A stretch of DNA of 9,556 nt, taken from Planctomycetes bacterium SM23_32 (GTDB lineage Bacteria > Planctomycetota > Brocadiia > SM23-32). The notes under the pieces are model-generated. The model ran no database searches and was not told the origin of the DNA. It saw only the letters and a program-made list of their open reading frames with translations. The first letter of the stretch is position 1. Each line of letters starts with the position of its first letter. The translations under genes were made by a program, and so were the position numbers. Positions 5,511 through 9,556 of this stretch are shown here, piece by piece. The stretch spans positions 1 to 9,556 of the forward strand of contig LJUE01000056.1 in assembly GCA_001303885.1 (NCBI GenBank), given 5' to 3'.

Positions 5511-5956
5511 CGCTTCACCTCCCTGGCGTACTTGTCAACCTTGCTCACGGCGAGTCGCTCGCGCAGCAGCGAGACGAACAGGATCACCGTCCCGAACACG
5601 AGCGCCACCACGCCCACCTTGAGCAGCACGGTGACGCCGGGGTCGCGCACGACCTCCTCGACCAGCTTGAAGCCGCCGTAGCAGAGCACGATGATGGCCC
5701 CCACCGAGAACAGCACCCACCCGATGCCGCGCTCCAGGCGGTTGTAGACGCTCTGCCAGTAGCGTTCCAGCTCGGCGTCCGAAGGTTCCTCGAACTTCAT
5801 CATGGTCAGCTCCTCCTTGAGCTTGCGCAGTTCGGCAAGCTCCTGCCCGCACTGCTCGCATGCCCGGACGTGCTCCTCGAACCGGGCTCGCTGCTCGGCC
5901 GACAGCTCGCCGTCCAGGTAGCCGGTGATCAGCGGTCTGAAGTCGTCACAGCTCAT
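5507..5956 (-). CDS. Membrane anti-sigma factor with zinc-binding (zf-HC2/ZAS) domain
   Basis: The 149-aa protein begins with a ZAS-type anti-sigma domain: C3, then H29xxxC33xxC36 in HVRACEQC, with the usual YLDGELS segment (13-19) before it. A charged linker (about 38-76) leads to two hydrophobic segments, about 77-96 and 108-131, and a short basic tail. Such proteins hold the partner sigma factor at the inner membrane until an envelope or redox signal releases it; HxxxCxxC proteins can respond to thiol oxidation. With two membrane passes both termini would face the cytoplasm. It overlaps the end of the sigma gene by 11 bp and ends in an ATGA overlap with ybjQ. There is no sizeable periplasmic sensor domain, so the signal is unknown. 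Confidence 0.88.
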   Translation of the reverse strand: MSCDDFRPLITGYLDGELSAEQRARFEEHVRACEQCGQELAELRKLKEELTMMKFEEPSDAELERYWQSVYNRLERGIGWVLFSVGAIIVLCYGGFKLVEEVVRDPGVTVLLKVGVVALVFGTVILFVSLLRERLAVSKVDKYAREVKR

Positions 5957-6524
5957 GTTCCTGGTCCGCCAGCTCTTTGCGCAGGGACAGTCGCGCGTTG
6001 TGCAGTCGGGACATGACGGTGCCGATCGGGACGTCCAGCGCGTCGGCCATCTGCCGGTAGGTCATGCCCTGGAAGTGGTTCATGACGATGATCTCGCGGT
6101 GCATGGGCGAGAGCGCCAGGATGGCCTGCCAGACGCGGTCGCGGCGCTCGTTGCGTTCGGCCAGCAGCACGGGGCTGGACTGCTCGGCGGCCGACGAATG
6201 GATGTCGTCGAAACGGGCCGTCTTTAGCCGGGACCGGCGCCGCAGGCGGCTGACGCAGACGTTGCGCAGGATGGCGGCAAACCACGGGTAGAACGGGCGC
6301 GCGGGATCAAAGCGGCGGATGTGGCGCCAGGCGCGCACAAAGGCCTCCTGGGAGGCGTCCTGCGCGTCCTCGTGGCTACCGAGCAGCAGGGAGGCCGCGC
6401 CCACTGCACGCCCGGCGTAGCTCCTGACGATCACACCGAACGCCTCCTTGTCCCCCGTCCGGCAGCGTCTCAGCAACGCTGCTTCGCACTGTTCCACCGA
6501 GGAGCCATCCTCTGATGCAGCCAT
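5946..6524 (-). CDS. ECF-type RNA polymerase sigma factor (RpoE-like)
   Basis: The 192-aa protein has the two domains of an ECF sigma factor. Region 2 spans about 14-97, with the core-binding motif DAQDASQEAFVRAW (53-66) and FYPWFAAILRNVCVSRLRRR (78-97) for -10 recognition. Region 4 spans about 130-185, with the helix-turn-helix MTYRQMADALDVPIGTVMSRLHNAR. The linker contains no extra sensor domain. The overlapping zinc anti-sigma gene immediately downstream shows that it is controlled by release from the membrane. ATG 6524 is preceded only by a weak AGGG; the N-terminal length is normal. Its own target promoters cannot be told from this window; the operon promoter found at 6602-6630 is of housekeeping type. 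Confidence 0.93.
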   Translation of the reverse strand: MAASEDGSSVEQCEAALLRRCRTGDKEAFGVIVRSYAGRAVGAASLLLGSHEDAQDASQEAFVRAWRHIRRFDPARPFYPWFAAILRNVCVSRLRRRSRLKTARFDDIHSSAAEQSSPVLLAERNERRDRVWQAILALSPMHREIIVMNHFQGMTYRQMADALDVPIGTVMSRLHNARLSLRKELADQEHEL

Positions 6525-6601
6525 AGCCCTATACCGCGAGGGCGGCCCTCATATTCACGCGGCCTGCCGGCGGCCCCGCCGAACGGTGCCGGACGCGGGG
6601 C

Positions 6602-6630
6602 ATTATGCTGGCCGTGCGGCCGGCGGTCAA
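6602..6630 (-). promoter_or_regulatory. Sigma70-type promoter of the sigma/anti-sigma/ybjQ operon
   Basis: On the minus strand TTGACC (6630-6625, 5 of 6 consensus) and CATAAT (6607-6602, 5 of 6) are separated by 17 bp. Transcription would start near 6595 and give a leader of about 70 nt containing the small hairpin GAGGGC-C-GCCCTC (6550-6538). Confidence 0.7.
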
Positions 6631-6644
6631 GCTGCCCGGCCGCG

Positions 6645-6673
6645 TTGACGCGCCCCGGGCAAGAGGGTAGGCT
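6645..6673 (+). promoter_or_regulatory. Possible promoter of the beta-helix gene
   Basis: TTGACG (6645-6650) and TAGGCT (6668-6673) are separated by 17 bp, about 55 bp before the ATG at 6729. The -10 box is weak (3 of 6). It lies back to back with the sigma operon promoter. The remaining intergenic DNA is GC-rich with several short self-complementary runs and no gene. Confidence 0.4.
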
Positions 6674-6728
6674 TCAGTCCTCGCGGCCGGGCGGCCGCCT
6701 TGCTCACACAAGCCGGGAAGGGGCACCG

Positions 6729-8567
6729 ATGGCCGAGCAGCTCGTGATGCCCGACGGGACGCCGTTTGCCTTCTGGGACGACGAGACGGACTACGCGCGG
6801 GTCTACCACGTTGCGTGCGGCTCCCCCTCCGCATCGGACGAGAACCCCGGCACCGAGGAGCGCCCCTTCGCCACCATAGGGCGCTCGGCCGCCGTGCTGG
6901 AGCCCGGCCAGAAGGCCGTCGTGCACGAGGGCGTCTACCGCGAATGCGTCCGCCCGGCGCGCGGCGGCGAGGCGCCGGACCGGATGATCGCCTACCAGGC
7001 AGCGCCCGGCGAGCGCGTCGTGGTAAAGGGCTCCGAGCTGTGGCAGCCGGACTGCCGGCCGAGTGAGGGATGGGGCCTGCGGGGCGGCGAGCCGGACGGC
7101 CCCATCTGGATGGCCGACCTGCCGCCGGAGTGGTTCGTGGGCTACAACCCGTTCCTCTGCGCCAACATGCCGGCCGAGTACCGCACGTTCGTGCACGACT
7201 GGAGCGTGGAAGACGCCCACCGGTTTCAGCTGCGCCGGGGCATGATCTTCGCCGACGGCCGCCCGCTGGAGCAGGTCTTCTGGTTCCGCGAGCTGGCCGG
7301 GACGCACGGCGCGTTCTGGGTGGAGGACGACGGGCTGCGCGTCCACTTCCGACTCCCGGAGGACGCGGACCCGCGCCAGGTGACGCTCGAGGCGACGACC
7401 CGGGCGCAGGTCTTTGCCCCGGCCCTGCCTCATCTCGGCTACGTCCGGGTGAGCGGCTTCGAGTGCGCCCAGGCGGCCGACCCCGTGCCCATCCCTCAGC
7501 GCGCCCTTGTCAGCACCGGCCGGGGCCACCACTGGATCATCGAGGACAACGAGATCCACTGCGCGAACGCCTGCGGCATGGACGTCGGCCGGCAGAGCTG
7601 GCACGCCGAACGGCTGCCCATCGCAGGCCGCCACATCGTGCGCCGCAACCACGTGCACGACTGCGGCGTGAGCGGCTTGCAGGGCTGCGGCGGCGTGGAC
7701 GGCTCCCTGGTTGAGGACAACGTGTTCGAGCGCATCGGCGGCCGCGTGCCCGAGCGCCTGTTCGAGTGCGCGGGGCTCAAGTTCCACACCACCACAGGCG
7801 CCCTGATCAGGCGCAATGTCTTCCGCCACATCCGCGACGCCTGCGGCCTGTGGCTCGACGTGAAGAACGTCAACTGCCGCGTCACGGGCAACGTGTTCGC
7901 CGACATCGAGACGTTCCTGGCCGCCGTCTACGTCGAGTGCAGCCACGACCTGAACGCGATAGACCACAACGTCATCTGGGACGTGCGCAGCACGCGCGCT
8001 CACGAGGGCCCGCCCGGCAGCACGTCCACCGGCGGCATCGGCGTCTTCGGCGACAGCGGCGACAACCTGGTGGTCGCCCACAACTTCTTCGGGCGACTTC
8101 CCGACAACTACGCCGTCAGCTTCCACCTGAACCAGCCGGCGCGCCTGATCGGCGGCCGGGTGGGGCTCGGGCGGCGCCACAAGACACTCAACAACGTCTT
8201 CTGCGGTTGCCCGCGCCGTATCCTGTTCGCGCGCGCGGACGAGGTGGAGTCGGACGGCAACCTGTTCGACGCCGCAGGCGACGCCGCGTCCCTCTGCGTG
8301 CGCTTCCCGGAACCTCAGGCGACGCTGAACCTGGAGGCATGGCAGCAGTACTACGGCCTGGACCCCCACTCGGCGCAGGCCGCCGTCGAAGCGGACTTCG
8401 ACCCCGAGACGCTGGAGCTGTCCTGGCGCGCCGAAGGCGAGATGCCCGACTGCCAGGTGGTCGAGTGCCTGCACGCCGACGAGCCGCCGGCCGTGCCGGG
8501 GCCCTTCACGCGCAAGGAATGGGCTGAAGGCCGCAGGCGCACCGGCGTGGCCCCCCCGAGCGCCTAG
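6729..8567 (+). CDS. Right-handed parallel beta-helix protein, possible polysaccharide-active enzyme
   Basis: The 612-aa protein opens with YHVACGSPSASDENPGTEE followed by PFATIG (about 26-51) and a VVHEGVYRE strand (64-72). This is the entry of DUF1565/pectate-lyase-like beta-helix proteins (DxNPGT...PFATI). Residues about 250-490 carry repeated short strands of the type IIEDNEIHCANACGMDVG, IVRRNHVHDCGVSGLQ, LVEDNVFERIGG, LIRRNVFRHIRD and CRVTGNVFADIE, which match coils of a beta-helix. Relatives include pectate lyases and several glycosidase families acting on plant or algal polysaccharides; the substrate is not assignable here. No signal peptide is visible at the N-terminus, so it appears cytoplasmic unless exported otherwise. 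ATG 6729 has GAAGGGG upstream. The TAG stop (8565-8567) lies in the CTAG target of the adjacent insertion element, but the flank beyond the element also gives CTAG, so the C-terminus is native. Confidence 0.78.
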   Translation: MAEQLVMPDGTPFAFWDDETDYARVYHVACGSPSASDENPGTEERPFATIGRSAAVLEPGQKAVVHEGVYRECVRPARGGEAPDRMIAYQAAPGERVVVKGSELWQPDCRPSEGWGLRGGEPDGPIWMADLPPEWFVGYNPFLCANMPAEYRTFVHDWSVEDAHRFQLRRGMIFADGRPLEQVFWFRELAGTHGAFWVEDDGLRVHFRLPEDADPRQVTLEATTRAQVFAPALPHLGYVRVSGFECAQAADPVPIPQRALVSTGRGHHWIIEDNEIHCANACGMDVGRQSWHAERLPIAGRHIVRRNHVHDCGVSGLQGCGGVDGSLVEDNVFERIGGRVPERLFECAGLKFHTTTGALIRRNVFRHIRDACGLWLDVKNVNCRVTGNVFADIETFLAAVYVECSHDLNAIDHNVIWDVRSTRAHEGPPGSTSTGGIGVFGDSGDNLVVAHNFFGRLPDNYAVSFHLNQPARLIGGRVGLGRRHKTLNNVFCGCPRRILFARADEVESDGNLFDAAGDAASLCVRFPEPQATLNLEAWQQYYGLDPHSAQAAVEADFDPETLELSWRAEGEMPDCQVVECLHADEPPAVPGPFTRKEWAEGRRRTGVAPPSA

Positions 8568-9118
8568 GTTCTGTCTGACGAATCGAGGATCCGCAGATAT
8601 CTTCGGATGATAGCGAGCTTGACCATTGCCAGGAAGTGCACGGCGAGTTTCTCAAACCGCGTGGCCAGACGCCGACAGGTCTTCAGCCACCCGATGCATC
8701 GTTCGATCACGTTGCGCCGCCGATACGAGTCCTTGTCCAACTGCAGGGGACGCCCGCGATGACGCTCGCGCTGGTCAGAGCGCTGGGGGATGACCGCGGC
8801 GATCCGGTGGCGGCGAAGCCAGCGGCGAATCTGGGGATAGCTGTATCCTTTGTCCCCGGCCAGCCGCTTGGGCCGGCATCGCCGGCCGATCCGCACGGCC
8901 TCCATCAGCCCTTCGAACTGGGTCGATTCGTGGCGCTGTCCCGCCGTGACCTGGGCGGCAAGCGGCAGGCCTCGGCCGTCAGTAACCACGTGCAGCTTGC
9001 TGCCGAATCCGCCGCGCGAGCGGCCCAGAGCGTGGTCTGGGGGCTCCCGGGAGCCCCCCTTTTGCCGCCTCCGGCGGCCGCCCTGCCGGCGCGCACAGAA
9101 GAACCGTCCACGCACCAC
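8564..9118 (-). CDS. IS5-family transposase, C-terminal frame (orfB)
   Basis: The family-like part starts after the frameshift site with GGSREPPDHALGRSRGGFGS, then LAGDKGYS (second catalytic Asp) and RRNVIERCIGWLK (catalytic Glu), completing the DDE triad with the Asp from orfA. The Met at 9118 is only the first ATG of the open frame and probably not used. The TAG stop (8566-8564) falls in the CTAG flank, so the element takes its stop codon from the target DNA. Fused by a -1 shift from 9402, the transposase would be about 280 aa. Confidence 0.85.
   Translation of the reverse strand: MVRGRFFCARRQGGRRRRQKGGSREPPDHALGRSRGGFGSKLHVVTDGRGLPLAAQVTAGQRHESTQFEGLMEAVRIGRRCRPKRLAGDKGYSYPQIRRWLRRHRIAAVIPQRSDQRERHRGRPLQLDKDSYRRRNVIERCIGWLKTCRRLATRFEKLAVHFLAMVKLAIIRRYLRILDSSDRT
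8568..8586 (+). repeat. IS left terminal inverted repeat
   Basis: GTTCTGTCTGACGAATCGA matches the inverted complement of the right end at 17 of 19 positions; only the second and third bases differ. Confidence 0.85.
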
Positions 9119-9402
9119 AGATCCCAGTCGACGCGTCCCTGCGCATCGAGGCGAATCTGCAAGCGCTCCAGGATCCGGTCGAACAACCCCTGGCGGCCCC
9201 AGCGCCGGAATCGGTCATACGCTGTCTGCCACGGTCCGTATCGCCGGGGCATGTCGCGCCAGGGCGCCCCGGTGCGGAGTATCCAGAAGATGCCGTTCAG
9301 GACGCAGCGGTGGTCGGCCCATTGGCCGCCGCGACGTCCGTTGGCCGGAAGCAGGTGGCCGATCAACTCCCACTGCTTGTCAGACAGCTCGTCTCGGCGC
9401 AT
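8905..9402 (-). CDS. IS5-family transposase, N-terminal frame (orfA)
   Basis: From ATG 9402 this frame gives 165 aa beginning MRRDELSDKQWELIGHLLP, the usual N-terminus of IS5-family transposases (DUF4096 type). It continues through RTGAPWRDMPRRYGPWQTAYDRFRRW to the first catalytic Asp in WCVDGSSVRA. The start at 9402 is preceded by a strong GGGAGG site with 7-nt spacing; an in-frame ATG at 9435 is less likely. After GGGKRG the frame leaves the family sequence and drifts, so the true product is made by a -1 shift into the downstream frame near 9054-9063. Confidence 0.85.
   Translation of the reverse strand: MRRDELSDKQWELIGHLLPANGRRGGQWADHRCVLNGIFWILRTGAPWRDMPRRYGPWQTAYDRFRRWGRQGLFDRILERLQIRLDAQGRVDWDLWCVDGSSVRAGRAAAGGGKRGAPGSPQTTLWAARAADSAASCTWLLTAEACRLPPRSRRDSATNRPSSKG
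9039..9063 (-). promoter_or_regulatory. Putative -1 frameshift signal of the transposase
   Basis: On the minus strand AAAA (9063-9060) and GGGGGG (9059-9054) sit where the two family-like frames meet. Codons read AAA AGG GGG GCT in the first frame and AAG GGG GGC after a shift back by one. The G-run leads directly into a perfect 20-bp palindrome with arms GGGGGCTCCC and GGGAGCCCCC (9058-9039), which in mRNA would form a very stable hairpin. Slippage could occur during translation or transcription. Confidence 0.6.
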
Positions 9403-9467
9403 GGACGATCCTCCCAGCAGTCGGCTCCGCAACATGCGAAGCCCTCTACTGAGAGTTATCGGCAGTT

Positions 9468-9486
9468 TCGATTCGTCAGACAGGCC
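9468..9486 (-). repeat. IS right terminal inverted repeat
   Basis: Read on the minus strand this is GGCCTGTCTGACGAATCGA. It shares the 16-base core from CTGTCTG to ATCGA with the left end. Confidence 0.85.
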
Positions 9487-9491
9487 CTAGA

Positions 9492-9505
9492 CGTTCCGCG
9501 GAACG
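9492..9505. other. 14-bp perfect palindrome beyond the IS
   Basis: CGTTCCG-CGGAACG starts 2 bp after the right CTAG. Before the insertion it lay immediately after the stop codon of the beta-helix gene, so it may be that gene's transcription end or an operator for the next gene. No T-run follows. Confidence 0.4.
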
Positions 9506-9553
9506 CACAGGGCGCTGGCCCCGTCATCTACATGTCCGCAATGGAGACCACGA

Positions 9554-9556
9554 ATG
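9554..9556 (+). CDS. Possible start codon of the next gene, cut by the window edge
   Basis: The last three bases are ATG, and TGGAGA (GGAG at 9543-9546) lies 7 nt upstream. Other ATGs at 9532 and 9541 have no ribosome-binding site. Nothing can be said of the product. Confidence 0.25.

Larger units (their letters stand above)
8564..9490 (-). mobile_element. IS5-family insertion sequence, complete, flanked by CTAG
   Basis: The element proper (8568-9486, 919 bp) is bounded by 19-bp inverted repeats matching at 17 positions and flanked by CTAG at 8564-8567 and 9487-9490, the likely 4-bp target duplication (or TA within it). The transposase is split into two overlapping frames on the minus strand, as in the IS427-like group of the IS5 family. 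Both ends and the DDE residues are present, so it may be active or recently inserted. Confidence 0.88.

Noticed and set aside
6627..8474. 615-codon open frame antisense to the beta-helix gene
   Set aside because: The translation is Ala/Val/His/Arg-rich with no recognisable domain. Long antisense frames are expected opposite GC-rich coding DNA, and the plus strand clearly encodes beta-helix coils.
8636..9490. Plus-strand 284-codon frame across the IS
   Set aside because: It is antisense to the transposase, which has a full DDE triad on the minus strand.
1..9556. CRISPR arrays, tRNA or rRNA genes, prophage or integron parts
   Set aside because: No regularly spaced repeats, no tRNA-like cloverleaf with conserved TTCGA arm, and no integrase or phage structural genes were seen on either strand.

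Overview
The window is GC-rich DNA (roughly two-thirds G+C by eye) from a bacterium that cannot be named from the sequence alone. An agarase-like GH50-type hydrolase, a large right-handed beta-helix protein, archaeal/anaerobe-style thioferritins (DPSL) and an ECF sigma/anti-sigma pair would fit a planctomycete or another PVC-type polysaccharide degrader, probably from a low-oxygen or environmental metagenome. That assignment is inference.

Layout, left to right. (1) 3-1625 (+): a glycoside hydrolase cut by the left edge. (2) 1752-5039 (+): an iron/peroxide-defence island. It starts with a near-consensus promoter (TTGACA-N16-TATAAT) overlaid at the expected transcription start by a perfect 7-1-7 palindrome of Fur/PerR type. 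It then encodes a PerR-type regulator, an MbfA-type membrane ferritin-VIT1 protein, two different Dps-like thioferritins, and a small cysteine-rich ferredoxin-like protein with an Asp in place of the second cluster cysteine. A structured 348-bp leader without a clear gene precedes the first thioferritin. It carries a 14-nt perfect match to the anti-Shine-Dalgarno end of 16S rRNA. (3) 6630-5196 (-): an operon of ECF sigma factor, membrane zinc anti-sigma factor and a YbjQ-family protein, with overlapping genes and a good promoter. It converges on the island across a 10-bp inverted repeat. (4) 6729-8567 (+): a 612-aa beta-helix protein, divergent from the sigma operon. (5) 8564-9490: a complete IS5-family element, transposase split over two frames, inserted at a CTAG that includes the stop codon of the beta-helix gene without damaging that gene. 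(6) 9491-9556: a 14-bp palindrome and possibly the first codon of the next gene.

How the genes may work together (inference): PerR senses peroxide through its metal site and represses its own promoter, and perhaps the whole plus-strand run. The two thioferritins would use peroxide to oxidise and store Fe(II). The MbfA-like protein would move iron across the membrane. The ferredoxin-like protein could supply or remove electrons for the ferritins. The sigma/anti-sigma/YbjQ operon looks like a separate envelope- or metal-stress module. The two carbohydrate-related genes flank these modules and have no visible functional link to them.
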